In this document: positions 53,270 to 63,759 of the stretch, piece after piece | How positions within the stretch are numbered: the stretch's first letter is position 1 | Layout: every line of letters starts with the position of its first letter | NCBI RefSeq assembly: GCF_902686445.1 | Contig: NC_062214.1 | Span: 88,764,738 to 88,828,737, forward strand | Source: Sciurus carolinensis | Taxonomy: Eukaryota; Chordata; Mammalia; Rodentia; Sciuridae | Reading direction: 5' to 3' | Length of the DNA stretch: 64,000 bases | Made by a program: the position numbers and the translations under genes | The notes under the pieces: model-generated | Databases searched by the model: none | What the model saw: only the letters and a program-made list of their open reading frames with translations | Told to the model about the DNA's origin: nothing

Positions 53270-53600
53270 TGGTTCGTTCTGTGGATCGCTGCCAGCTGAG
53301 TGACTCAGGCAAGCCAAACCCCCTCTCTGGACTTTAGTTCCTTCCACATTAAAAAACATAGTGGTGATGATGTAATGGGTGCAGTGGTACACACCTGTAA
53401 TCCCAGTGACTCAGGAGGCTGAGGCATGAGGATGGCAAATTTGAGGCCGGCCTCAGCAACTTAGACCCTGTCTCAAAATAAAATTAATATAAAAAGGACT
53501 GGGGATGTAGTTCAGTGGTAAAGCGCCTCCTGGGTTCAATCCCCAGTATGCCAAAAAAGTGATGATAATGCCTCTTACTTTGCTTACATACTTGAGTGTA
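53270..53600 (-). repeat. MIR SINE, antisense, split by a composite SINE
   Basis: gctgccagctgagtgactca and tctctggactttagttcctt continue after the inserted SINE as gtgatgataatgcctcttac. Confidence 0.75.
53372..53558 (+). mobile_element. B1+ID composite SINE nested in MIR
   Basis: gcagtggtacacacctgtaa, tcaggaggctgaggcatgag, ggactggggatgtagttcag, gttcaatccccagtatg. Duplication gtgatgat at 53364-53371 and 53559-53566. Confidence 0.9.
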
Positions 53601-53790
53601 TTAAAAAACTCTTTATAATGGCAGATTTCAAATAGACTCCAAGTAGAGAGTGGTATGTTCACCTTCAGGTCCGTGTCACCCCTTTCAGCAATTATTCTTA
53701 TTTTGCCTATTTTGTTTCATCCCCCCAACTTTTTATAAGGATGATTTTGAAGATGATGAAAAATCAAGCCTATGAAAGCACCTTGCAAAC

Positions 53791-53904
53791 TTCAAAGTGC
53801 CATACAAATGTAAGTCATCTGCCATTATTATTATTAATCTATTATTCTTATTCCTAAAGTTCAAAGTGCTGCATGGATGTGAGTTATCTGTCATTATTAT
53901 GCTT
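53791..53904. repeat. Tandem duplication of a MIR/L2-like tail
   Basis: ttcaaagtgccatacaaatg (53791) and ttcaaagtgctgcatggatg (53860) start two 45-bp units offset by 69 bp, each running into ATT-rich sequence (gtaagtcatctgccattatt / gtgagttatctgtcattatt). Confidence 0.65.
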
Positions 53905-55759
53905 ATAGTTTCTTATTAATGTCTCTAGTCCCATCACCAAAGTGCCCAATAATGTGAATATTTATGGGCCTCCGTTTGTAAGGCGCTGGCTGAGGCGTAT
54001 GGGGATGTAGGGTTCATTCCCTGGGGCTGCTGCCCTGGTGCTACAGTCTAGTAGTGATGTGAGGCAGAAGGTGGGGAAGCAGTCTCACCATGCCTGGTGG
54101 TGCTTGGGCACTGCCAGGCGGGGCCTGGACTGCCTGGAGCGACACAGGGAGAGACGTGGCAGGCAATGTCTGACCGGAGACCTCCTTCACTAGGCTGCCC
54201 TTTGCTGGCTGGTGCGGTAGGCTGCGTGGGCCTGGAGGCAGCTGCAGGCAGCTGGAGTGATGAGATGCCCTTTCCAGGACTCAGCCATCTCAGCACCAGT
54301 TGAGTCCTGAGGGGACCTTGGTGAACACTAATTTTCCTTCCTTGGAGGAGTTGAAGATGCCTCCTCTCAGGCCCTCCAGGACAGGAAGTACACACCACTG
54401 TGACTTCCAGTTAGAACGAGGTGCAGTTTCAAAACAGAGCCTGGTCCCAAGAAAAAACATCAGACCCAGAATAACCCACCCTTTCTGAGGCCAGCTCATG
54501 GCCTCATGGGTGTCCTAGTCTTAATCTCCTCAGTTCTAGCTTCCAGTCTTGGCTGGCTCCTGTCCCTGGCCTGGGGCCCTTGACCTGGCTGCTGACTGCC
54601 TTCCATCTCTCCTTGTCGATTGGACTTTACCAAGGGCCCTTCTTCGCTGGGGGACCCTTGCTGTCCCTCTTCCTTCCCTGGAGTAGAGACTCAGTGGTTT
54701 GGAGCTTATGGCTCCAAAAAGATGTTGTGTTTCTGAATTGTCTCTGCAAAAGATGGAGTTTCAGTACCAGATTGTCACTTGGGTGGAACAGACAGCTCTG
54801 TTGACTGCAAAGGCGTTTGGCTTGTGTTTTCTTTTAAAACACATGAGCCAAGAGAAGATTCACAGACGAATATGTATTTCCCATTTCCTTTCAGTAACCA
54901 AAAGGTCTGCATCTCCAGGCCTGCTTTTCTGCTTGGTAGAAGTCAAGGAAGCTGAGTGGTAGCCTCCTCAAACAGCCAGGGTGTGGCATGCCCAGGTCAC
55001 CATGGCCCCCTTGGGTGTCTTGGGCTCATCAACAGTTGTTGATAAGCCACAAGGCTGAGTCATTGCTGCTCGACTTTATTTCTGGTCATGAGGTCTTTGT
55101 TGTCATTATTTGACCAGGAGCATTTTTCTTGAGTGATATATTGGCATCCTGGCAGGAGACAAGTGCCACACTCAAGCTGGCTAATTTGATGGGAGCTTAA
55201 TGGAGGGAATGTGCATAGAGGCCACCAACCAGGGAGCAGTTGCACCCCTGGGTCTGCAGGGACATGAGAGAGTGCTGCTGTGTAGAGAGGCCTGCCCGAC
55301 AGGAGTGTGACCTTCCATGTGGCTCAGCTTATTCTCCTTTTGCTCTGCAGTGTCTGAGCAAGTGCCCTATTGGACATACCCAGCCAGAAGCCAGAGATCA
55401 GGGGCGCTTCTCAAGCCATTCATGCTTGTGCCCTTCTGGGCCCCGAGCAGAGGGAGAAGTGTGGAGAGACGCTCTGGGGAAAGAACGGAAAATATGCAGT
55501 GCAAGCAGTGTTGTAAGAGGCCCGCAGATCCTGAGCCCTCTGCTGGCTTGGGACAAGCTGTCCTGATAATGGGGAGCAGGCCCCTCTTTGAGGCAGGGCT
55601 ATCAGTTCTGGGGACCAAGCACCTGCTCTCCTGCAGCCTGCATGGCCTGGCTTTCCAGGCTGCGCCTCTGACTCCTAACCAACATGTATGTCTGGGTACC
55701 TGTGCAGGTGGGTGGGCACCCCTACCCCCAAATACCCTTTCTCTGAGCACCATAGGCTT
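53905..55759. other. Unannotated unique DNA
   Basis: About 1.8 kb with no gene or clear repeat. Frames of 108-153 codons at 55240-55778 on both strands have no recognised domains. Confidence 0.45.
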
Positions 55760-55919
55760 TTTTTTTTTTTTTTTTTAAGTTTCAGCTTACTTTTTATTTA
55801 ATTTTTTAAAGTTGTAGACAGACACAATACCTTTACTTTATTTATTTTTATGTGGTGCTGAGGATCGAACCCAGGGCCTCACACACGCCAGGCAAGCCAT
55901 AACTGAGCCACAACCCCAA
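55760..55919 (-). mobile_element. ID SINE, antisense, with target duplication
   Basis: T-run, gttgtagacagacacaatac, tgtggtgctgaggatcgaac, gcctcacacacgccaggcaa. Duplication cataggctt at 55751-55759 and 55920-55928. Confidence 0.93.
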
Positions 55920-56189
55920 CATAGGCTTCTCTAAGCAGCTTGGAAAGGAAGCCTTGCCCAAGCCAGAGGGCCGGTCTGGCTGTCCCTGGAGGGCTTGTGC
56001 TGCAGTGAGCCTTCCCATGAGCCCTTGGGCAGGGCCGCATCTCTTTTCGACTCTCTCGGCTGATTGCCCTCCCTGTGAGCAGTGTTTTCTGAAGAGCGTC
56101 CTGCTGGGATTTGATTTAAGAAGCTCCCTCATCCCAAGTTATCATCCCCAATAGCCTGCCTTGGATTGTGAGACTCAGCATCTTCCCAA

Positions 56190-56325
56190 ACTCAGAGAAG
56201 GTCAAAGTTTGAAGGACCTTCTGACCCACCATTTGTCAGAGAGCAAACTGAGACGCAGAGACAGAAAGTGACTGGCCCCAGGTCACATGGAGATTTAGGG
56301 TTGGAGCAGGAATAGGAACCTGGAC
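56190..56325 (+). repeat. MIR SINE fragment
   Basis: cagagagcaaactgagacgc, agtgactggccccaggtcac, ggttggagcaggaataggaa. Confidence 0.8.
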
Positions 56326-56880
56326 CTGCTACTGGGCTTGGGGACCTGTGGTCTGCCCAGCTGCTCTGGTAGGTGTCTGGAGCCGGGGAGGTGGAGTCTG
56401 GCAGCAAGGCCGCGGGCCCAGAGGCTGGGTGGCTGGGCCCGGTGGTCTTAGAAGGGATCTTCTGTTGAAGTGGGCCAGGGTTGCCCCTTCCCCAAGGTCC
56501 TTAGACAGGAAGGGGATGAAGAAAGAGACAATAGCAGCATTTCTATCGTCAAACAGCAGAACCCTGAGCATGGTTTGCTCTGTGGAGGAAGATGCTGTTT
56601 GCTCCTTCCTCCCTGCCCTCTCTCCTGCCTGCTCTGCAGCACATGCTGAGAAGCTTGAAATATGGGACCAGGACAGGGGAGAAGTCAGAATGTGAGTGGT
56701 GGACACAGAAATGGAAGGAATTCCTGGACTTGGAAGGCTGTGTCTGCCACTTGGCCAGATTACCCTGGGCACGAATCATCTAAAGTGCTTCCTTTTGTTT
56801 TCATTTGTATGGAATGGGGGAGACAATACCTACCTGACAGGGTGCTGCAGGATTTATTATTATTAATCCCCAATATTAGT
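56326..56880. other. Unannotated unique DNA
   Basis: No gene recognised; frames up to 147 codons overlap on both strands. Confidence 0.45.
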
Positions 56881-56904
56881 AACAATACCGAGGATAACGC
56901 TGCC

Positions 56905-57069
56905 ATTTATTTATTTATTTTAATTTGTTCTTTTTAGTTACTCATGACAGTAGAGAGACACATCATACGTGCATGGAGTACCTTCTCATTCTTGCGTTCT
57001 TCTGGTGGTGCATGATGTGGCGTTACACTGGTCGTGTATTCGTATGTGAACATAGGAAAGTCACGTCAT
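56905..57069 (-). mobile_element. L1 3' end fragment, antisense
   Basis: atttatttatttattttaat, tagttactcatgacagtaga, catcatacgtgcatggagta, gcatgatgtggcgttacact, gtattcgtatgtgaacatag. Same sciurid L1 3'UTR class as 36505-36828 but another part. Possible duplication taacgctgcc / tagcgctgtc (56895-56904 and 57070-57079), eight of ten matching. Confidence 0.75.
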
Positions 57070-57084
57070 TAGCGCTGTCGTGGA

Positions 57085-57240
57085 TTGAGGCTCACTGTGT
57101 GCAGGCAGCAGGCCCAGCAACTTCCATGAATGATTCCACTAATGCTCACAACAACTCTGAGGAAACTGAGGCTCCAGGAGATTGTGCAGGTCATCAGCAG
57201 GGATGTGATGGGGTCAAGCGGGAAGACGTTTGTCACCAAC
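57085..57240 (+). repeat. MIR SINE
   Basis: gattccactaatgctcacaa, caactctgaggaaactgagg, ctccaggagattgtgcaggt: sense MIR. Confidence 0.8.
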
Positions 57241-57589
57241 CACAAAACCCCAGTCATTTTCTATTGGCCTAATAAAAGGTTCCCACCGCTGTGGACGTCA
57301 CTCCTCTTGCCCTCTGTGCGGGTGATGGCTGCCCTCGGAGACTTCTTTCACAGGGGACGGTTTTCAGATTTCTCCACGGGCCTGCGTGCTTTCCATTCCT
57401 CTCACCCCTCCCTGGGAATCGTGCCCAGGTGAGGCCTCTCCAAAGGAGGGACAGGCTGGCAGCTGGGAGCACCATCCAGCCGTCCTCTGACTTCTCTGCT
57501 GGCCCTGCGACCTGGCTCTCAGCTCAGCAGAGCCTGGAGCCCTGGAGTGCTGAGGGCCGCCTCTGGGAGTGTGCCCGTGAACACAGGTG
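57241..57589. other. Unannotated unique DNA
   Basis: Nothing recognised. Confidence 0.45.
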
Positions 57590-57960
57590 TCATTGTGTGG
57601 CTGCGCACGGGCGTGAGCATGTGTGTGTCTGTGTGTGATGACGGGTGCGGATATGATGGTGTATGTGAGTGTGCGTGTGAGCACGTTTGCTTGTGTGGAA
57701 GTGTGTGTAGGCGCTTGTGTCTGACTGCATATGCAGTTTGCGTGCCTGTGTGCATGCCTCAACATGTGTGACCACACACGCATGTACATGTGAGCCTGAA
57801 TGTGAGTATGTGCTAGTGTATGTGTGTATCTGTGAGTGTGTGGGGTGTGCATGTGTCTGTAGCTGTGTATATGTAAGCTGTTTTTGTGTGTGTGCTCAAG
57901 TGTGTGTGACCACGTGCGAATGTGTGCTTGTGAACTCTACCTGTGTGAGTGTGTATCTGA
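57590..57960. repeat. Imperfect TG-rich minisatellite-like array
   Basis: About 370 bp of units such as gtgtgtctgtgtgtgatgac, gtgagtgtgcgtgtgagcac and tgtatctgtgagtgtgtggg without long pure TG runs. Cys/Val-rich or Thr/His-rich frames on the two strands are artefacts of this composition. Confidence 0.9.
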
Positions 57961-58695
57961 CAGACGTGATCAGGTGGGTCAAGCCCACTGGGTCCCTGCC
58001 ACCCAAGGGTGTCATTAGGAAGCATTTGGATGATCCAGACCTAACAGAGGGGCCTGGCGGGGTCCGCTGATCACGGGTCTCCTGTCCCCGCTGAGGCTCA
58101 TTGATGCCACACTACCTCCAGAACAGCTTCTGCAGCATCACCTTCCTGAGGACAGATGGTTTTTGTTGACACTTACCCTTAAGTGTGGGTGGGGGTGGGG
58201 ACAAGTGTGCTGAGGGGCCTGTCTTTGGGGCAGGGCTGCTTGCCTCTCTCCATGATGGGAATGGCTCCGTAGTTTGGGCCTTGGCGCAGCTCCCCAGCGG
58301 GCATTTGGTAGAGGTGCTGGGCTGTGACCGAGTGCGAATCCATGCCAGGCCACTCACCTCGGCTGGGAGAGCAGATGGCAGGGCTGGGCCCTTCCGGCTG
58401 ACTGCCCTGCCTGGTCTAGGCCTCTCCCTACTGCACACCCGCCTCCTCATCCCAGGGTCCCCAGGATGGCCAGAGAGCACCCCCATGCCCTTCCCGCACC
58501 ACATTCTCACACTCTTTCCCACGGAACAAGAGGACAGGCACCCTCGGGCCAAGGGCAGTGGGGTCTGGGGAAGAAATGTGCTGGAGAAAGGAGAGCTGGG
58601 GTGTTGACTGAGCGGAATAGAATTTCAAGAGTTGCCCATCACTTAACCAATCAGCGAGATTCGTTCTCCTGTCTGGGGAAATATTACGGCTCATC
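57961..58695. other. Unannotated unique DNA with G-rich patch at 58186-58201
   Basis: gtgggtgggggtgggg near 58186 is G-quadruplex-prone. Frames up to 146 codons on both strands are unsupported. Confidence 0.45.
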
Positions 58696-58699
58696 CTCA

Positions 58700-58860
58700 G
58701 TTGGCACTTCAGGGGGACAGGTGCTTTATACATATTCGTTCCTTTTATCCGTGCAGTAGCCTGTGAATATTGGCATCGTTGCGGCCTACCCATTTTACAG
58801 ATGGGAAAGCCGAGGCTCAGGGAGGTGAAGCAGCTTTTCTAATGTCCTGAAGTTGTTGTC
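58700..58860 (+). repeat. MIR SINE
   Basis: ggtgctttatacatattcgt, ctacccattttacagatggg, aaagccgaggctcagggagg. Confidence 0.88.
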
Positions 58861-58929
58861 CTCTTGTTGATTAAATTCCCCCCATGACTGATTTAAAGAA
58901 AGAGGTCAGTCACATGGGCTGTCCTTCCT

Positions 58930-58947
58930 GGGCCAGCAGGGGGCAGG
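58930..58947 (+). promoter_or_regulatory. CTCF-like motif
   Basis: gggccagcagggggcagg matches the CTCF core closely on the plus strand, in unique DNA about 70 bp after a MIR. Confidence 0.55.
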
Positions 58948-59134
58948 GGAAGAAGGATGCCGACTCTAAAGTGCCCTGAGTAGAGGGGTGTCCCGTAGCG
59001 CAGACCACTGGGGCTCAGTCCTTGTGCCCACATCCCCCACACCTAGTGAGTACCCAACAAGTGATTTTTAAAATAAAAATTTTGCAACGGTTTTGTTGAC
59101 CTGTAAACTCTATGCTGTACGATTCACCATTTTA

Positions 59135-59296
59135 TCTTATTTTGGTGATGGGGATTGAACCCAGGGGTGCGTTACTGCTGAGCCGCATCCCCAGTCCTTT
59201 TAAGTTTTTGTCTTGAGACAGGGTCTCACTAAGTTGCCGAGTTCCTTAGCTGAGTTGCCCAGTCTGGATCACAGGTGTGGGCCACGACTCCTGGCA
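59135..59296 (-). mobile_element. B1+ID composite SINE nested in L1
   Basis: ggtgatggggattgaaccca, gctgagccgcatccccagtc, gacagggtctcactaagttg. Perfect 13-bp duplication attcaccatttta at 59122-59134 and 59297-59309. Confidence 0.93.
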
Positions 59297-59927
59297 ATTC
59301 ACCATTTTAGAGTTTCCACTTGAATGGTTTTGTGTATCCACAGAGCCGTGGAGCTATCACCACAATTCGTGATGTGATGACCACAATCACCCCCAAAAGA
59401 ACCCTAATCCATCAACGGTCACTCTCCATTTCTCCTCCCTCAGCCTTACACCTGCTAATCTAGCCTTCTCTGTCTTTATGAATTTGCCTGTCCTGGACAT
59501 TTTATGTAAATAGAATCATATAATACATGGTCATTTAAGTTAGCTTGAACTCAGCACAGTGTTTTCAAGTTCCATCCACTCACAGCATGTGTCAGCAATT
59601 CATTCCTTTTTATTGCCAACTAATCCATTATATGAATATACCTTATTTATTTACTCATTCATCAGTGGACAGATATTTGGGTTGTTTCTACTTCCTGGCT
59701 ATCATGAATAATGCCACTATGAAATCCATGCACAAGTATTTCCACGTGCATGTGTTTTTCTGTGTGTTGGGTACATACCTAAGGGAGGAGTTGCTCGGTC
59801 TATGTCTAACATTTGAAGAGCTGTCAGACTGCCTTACAGAGTGACTGTACCCTGTCACAATCCCAGGAGCAGTGTGAGAGTTCCAGTTTCTTCACATGCC
59901 CATCGACATTTATTATCTGACTTATTT

Positions 59928-60137
59928 TTCTTTCTCTTTATTTTTGGTACTGGGGACTGAACCTAGGTGCACTCTACCACTGAGCCACATCCCCACCCTT
60001 CTTATTTTTTATTTTGAGACAGGGTCTCGCGAAGATGCTGAGGGCTTTGCTAAGTTGCTGGCCTCTAACTTGTGATCCTCCAGCCTCAGCCTCCCGAGTC
60101 TCTGGGATTACAGTTGTGCACCACCGTGCCCAGCTTT
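59928..60137 (-). mobile_element. B1+ID composite SINE nested in L1
   Basis: ttggtactggggactgaacc, ctctaccactgagccacatc, gagacagggtctcgcgaaga, gattacagttgtgcaccacc. Duplication tctgacttatttt / tctgactttttg flanks it. Confidence 0.92.
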
Positions 60138-60310
60138 TCTGACTTTTTGAATGTAGCCTTCCTAGTGGGTTTAAAGTAGAATCTCAAAGTGCTTTTGATT
60201 TGCCTTTGGTTGATGATTAATGATGTTGAGCAGCTTTCATGTGCTCTTTGGTTATTTGTGTATCTTCTTTGGAGATGTGTCTATCCAGATTCTTTGGCCA
60301 TTTTAAAAAT

Positions 60311-60899
60311 CAGATTCCAATACATTTGCTGAACGAGTGTGTGAGTGAGCCAGCCTCCTGCACACCAGGCCTCGGGACTTCAGGATGAGTGAGGCCCCGC
60401 CCTGGCCCTCAGCGTGCTCACAGCCCAGGGCAGGAGGCCAGGGCAGAAGACAGATGCAGCAGATGCCTCTGAGAGCTACGATGGTTGGAGCCTGAACAGC
60501 AGTCGGTGGGAGAGGCTGCGGGTGCTTCTGCGAGTGTCTGCATCTGACCAGGTTTCAAGGAAGGAGGGCTTCCTAGAGGAGGCGGCACTCATGCTGGGTC
60601 TTCAGGGGAGATGGGGAGAGCAGGGGTGAGGCAAGGCGGAAGAAGTTGCTCTGGGTGGAGAAGCCCCAAGGTCTAGCGGGGGAGCAGCAGAACTAAGGGG
60701 AAGGACCAGGCTGGGTGGGGGCCAGGCATCTAGAGGCCTCCACTGGTCCCAGCAGAAAACCAAGAGAGACGCCCACACGGCTGCCAGGGGAGCAGGGAGC
60801 TCAACCTGGGTTTAAATTTACCATCAAAACCCGGCTGTCCTCGAGGCCCCCTAACAGAGTTGCTGAAGCTGCGCTGTGGAACCAGGCGGGTCCTTTTAT
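60311..60899. other. Unannotated DNA with old-repeat scrap
   Basis: 60340-60640 includes gggcttcctagaggaggcgg of the unclassified old repeat. No gene. Confidence 0.45.
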
Positions 60900-61245
60900 G
60901 TTTTAGTAATTATCCTGTCACCCACCAAAAATAATTTCATCTTGGGAAGCGGGAAGGTTTGGTGGTGTTGAAAACTGCTGCCACGTCAGTGCGAGCGGCC
61001 TAATTGGGATTCATAAATCCACTTTTTAACAAGCACAATTAGGAATACTTATTGCAGGCCAGCTTGAGGAAATCAGGGAAGTGCTGTTAGCGGGACAGCT
61101 TTTATGTGGCTTTATTTAATGGGATTGAAGAATTGGTTTGATCCTGGCATCTCAATTAGTCACGAAGGGAGCCAGGCTCAACTTAAAAGTGAAATTTTAC
61201 CCCAAAGTTTAATTCTGAGGAGGTCGTTGGGCTAGTATTATAATG
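60900..61245. other. Candidate conserved non-coding element
   Basis: Repeat-free block with gcggcctaattgggattcat, aacaagcacaattaggaata, gtggctttatttaatgggat, ctcaattagtcacgaaggga and agtgaaattttaccccaaag. Several homeodomain ATTA/TAAT cores plus a CACGTCAG CRE-like site. Strongest conserved-element texture in the window. Confidence 0.4.
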
Positions 61246-62160
61246 CAAAGCGGGGTCTTGCTAGATCGTTCTCTGGGGGAAATGCCGAATCCTTCCAGGT
61301 TGGGGAAAGATAAAAGAGATCGCCCAGGTCAGACCGAGGGTGTGGACAGGCTGGGAAGGCACACACTCAATCAGGGAGGTTCTGTGTCCCCCTCTTCTCC
61401 GTCTGCTGGGCACTCAGCTTTCCAGGGCGGTTCCGGGCTGGCGTGGAGGGGTGATCCAAGGCCCTGGTGGTGGTGGAATCCTGGGAGCTCTGCGGGGACC
61501 AAGGGCAGTGGAGGAATCAAGCAGCTGTCAATGGAGGGGGACTCTCATGGGCCAAATCATCTGGAAGCTGCCAGAGGAGAAGCAGGTCTGAGCGGGAGCT
61601 GGAAGGATGGGCCGGACTCAGAGTGCAGAAGGGAGAAGGGAGTCCCCAGGCTAGCGTGCACCCCGACCCTGCAGCCTGTCCCAAGGAGAGCCCCAGGAGG
61701 AAGGCAGCAGCTCCATGCAGCCTGCAGTGCCGCCCTGCTGAGCCTGCGCAGGGGGCCCTGGCTCTGCTACTGTTGCTCCGCAGGACTTAAGACCAGTGCC
61801 TTCCTCCTGGGGATCTCAGCGTCCTCTGGAATGTTCTCTGTGGGTCCCTACGGCCTTGGCACTGTGGGGTACAGACAAGAAGCTGGCCATCCGGGGTTGG
61901 GGAACTGAGGAGAGGGGCTGGAGAGGCTGAGGAGGGATGGTGGACTTATTGCTTCAGGTGGGCAAAAGATGCTCCAGGGATTTGCAAGGGAAATGTGTGA
62001 CAAGTTGTGAGCAGGTTGAGCCCTTTGGGGATGGGCGCCCTCTTGGGTCCTGCCCCTCGGGAAGGCTCCGCAGAGAAGGAAAGGCTTCCCATGGCTTCTA
62101 GATGAAAGTGAGTGGCGGACTGAATGAATGCCAGCGTGCCGAGCCTTGCGCCTGGTTAGA
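61246..62160. other. Unannotated unique DNA with a 221-codon open frame
   Basis: The plus-strand frame at 61243-61908 stays open for 221 codons in unique GC-rich DNA. It has low-complexity WWWW and Gly/Ser-rich segments and no recognised domain, and there is no splice or Kozak evidence. Probably chance. Confidence 0.4.
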
Positions 62161-62164
62161 GGAA

Positions 62165-62380
62165 GCAGCCCCTAGTGTCACACAGGCTTGGGATCATCCC
62201 CGTGCTGTGCTCATTAGCTGTGTGTCCTCAGATGTGTTACAAAACCTTTCTGAACTGAGGTTTTTCATCTGCAAAATGGAGATTTAGTATTTATGTTACC
62301 CTTGTAAGAGAGAACTCAATGGAAGAAAATAAGGTGCTTGGCACACAGTAGGTGGCTAATCCATGTGGATTCTTTTGTCT
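62165..62380 (-). repeat. MIR SINE, antisense
   Basis: gtgctcattagctgtgtgtc, ctgaggtttttcatctgcaa, gtgcttggcacacagtaggt. Confidence 0.85.
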
Positions 62381-62879
62381 TTGTCCTATTTCTCATCTGT
62401 CACCCCAGTTTGTGCCTCTTTCCATTTGGAAATTGGGATCTTACACCTGCCCTGCCTCTAACTAGGATCTTGTTGGGGTCTCCAAATGCTTGTGTGAACT
62501 TTGTAAATTGTACTTTGCAACAATAAAGGAGTAACTTATTGTTTGCAGGACCCTTTGGAACACTAGGGCTATGCTGGAGGGGAGGAGGGGGAAGGGGAAG
62601 GATGGCAAGGGGCAAGTTATGAGCTGCTCCTGGTTAACTGGTTAACTTGGGGCCGAAGGGCAGGGGAAGCTTACTGGGTCTTACTGGTGGGGCTCCTGAG
62701 AGGGTCCTCAGGGAGCTCTGATAGGAGACCTGGAAAGCCTGGACTCTAGAGGAATCTGGGTTCCCTGGGGAAGCTTGATTGATCTTGAAGGTGGACTCAA
62801 ACACAGCTGGCGCCTGCGCAGTAACCATGAGGGAGGGGCTGTGCTGGAGGAGTGGAGCCAGGACTAGGATTCACCCATC
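62381..62879. other. Unannotated unique DNA
   Basis: An AATAAA at about 62522 lies in cttgtgtgaactttgtaaat / caataaaggagtaacttatt text, but no upstream reading frame or GT-rich element makes it a convincing gene end. Confidence 0.4.
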
Positions 62880-63065
62880 TCCAGGGTCTGGGCACTGCTT
62901 CAGGTGCTTCTGTGTATTGTATCTCATGTGTCATGTGCACTGTGCGTCCTTATTCCCATGTGAGGGGCCTGAGATTCATGGGCTGAGAGAAGAGGAATAA
63001 TTTGCCCAAGCTACCGTGTTGGTAGGTGGTGAAGCCAATGCTTAGCAAATGCTAAGCTGGCTCTC
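62880..63065 (+). repeat. MIR SINE
   Basis: gggcactgcttcaggtgctt, gtattgtatctcatgtgtca, gaataatttgcccaagctac. Confidence 0.7.
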
Positions 63066-63173
63066 TTGGACTCCAGAGCTTGCTGGGAGCCAACTCGAAT
63101 AGTAAGGGTTTTCCTTTCCATTTGTAAAACGTATAGAATCCTCCTAACATTCTTTATGTAAACTTTTTATTTT

Positions 63174-63356
63174 TATTTGCTTATTTACTAATTTACTTAT
63201 CTTGCAGTACTAAGGATTGAACCCAGGGACACTCTGCCTTTGAACTATACCCTCAGCCCTTTTTATTTTGAGACAGGGTCTTGCTAAATTGCCCAGGCAA
63301 CTTGGAATCCTCCTGAGTCACTGGAATTACTGGTGTGCACCCTGGTGCCTGGCTGG
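63174..63356 (-). mobile_element. B1+ID composite SINE, antisense
   Basis: ATTT-rich tail, gtactaaggattgaacccag, gagacagggtcttgctaaat, gcaccctggtgcctggctgg. Flanking aactttttatttt / aagcttttatttt is an imperfect duplication. Confidence 0.88.
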
Positions 63357-63375
63357 AAGCTTTTATTTTGAAATA

Positions 63376-63715
63376 CTATTGGCCTTCCTTATCTGTGGCT
63401 TCTGTATCCATGATTCAACCAACTCTGGACTGAAAATATTGGGGAAAAATCTATGTCTGTCCTAGACATACGTAGGCTTTTTTTTTTTTTTTTAATTGTT
63501 ATTTCCTAAACAATCCAGTACGACTATTTACAAAGCATTTGTACTGTATGATAATTAGGTATGATAAACAATCTTGAGACAATTTAGAGTATACAGGAGA
63601 ATGTGGTTATATGCGATAATATGCAATTTTATATAAGTCACTTAAACATCTGCAGATTTTGGTATTTCTAAGGGTTCCTGGGACCAGCCTTGCCGTAGAC
63701 ACTGAGGGACAGCTG
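63376..63715. mobile_element. MER2-like Tigger (TcMar) MITE, essentially full length
   Basis: 340 bp beginning ctattggccttccttatctg and ending actgagggacagctg, bounded by TA at 63374-63375 and 63716-63717, the mariner/Tigger target site. Interior (ccatgattcaaccaactctg, atttcctaaacaatccagta, atataagtcacttaaacatc) follows MER2. Non-coding. Confidence 0.88.
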
Positions 63716-63759
63716 TAATCGAAGACTAAAATAGTGGAGAAAAATAGTGATGAGTTCTC

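Larger units (their letters stand above)
59075..60310 (-). mobile_element. L1M-like LINE 3' segment, antisense, with two nested SINEs
   Basis: gttgacctgtaaactctatg, attcaccattttagagtttc, accacaattcgtgatgtgat, tgtcctggacattttatgta, gacagatatttgggttgttt, tatcatgaataatgccacta, tctttggccattttaaaaat. Same LINE portion as 6786-8060 and the same orientation. No intact frame. Confidence 0.88.

Noticed and set aside
55240..55778. Overlapping 108-, 128- and 153-codon frames as exons
   Set aside because: Open on three frames of both strands with no domain; the plus-strand frame ends in a SINE poly-T tail.
57364..58070. 162- and 117-codon frames with repeated His/Thr or Cys/Val
   Set aside because: Artefact of the TG-rich array, not a metallothionein-like or other real protein.
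62522..62527. AATAAA as a gene 3' end
   Set aside because: No upstream exon or reading frame, and such hexamers are frequent in AT-containing DNA.
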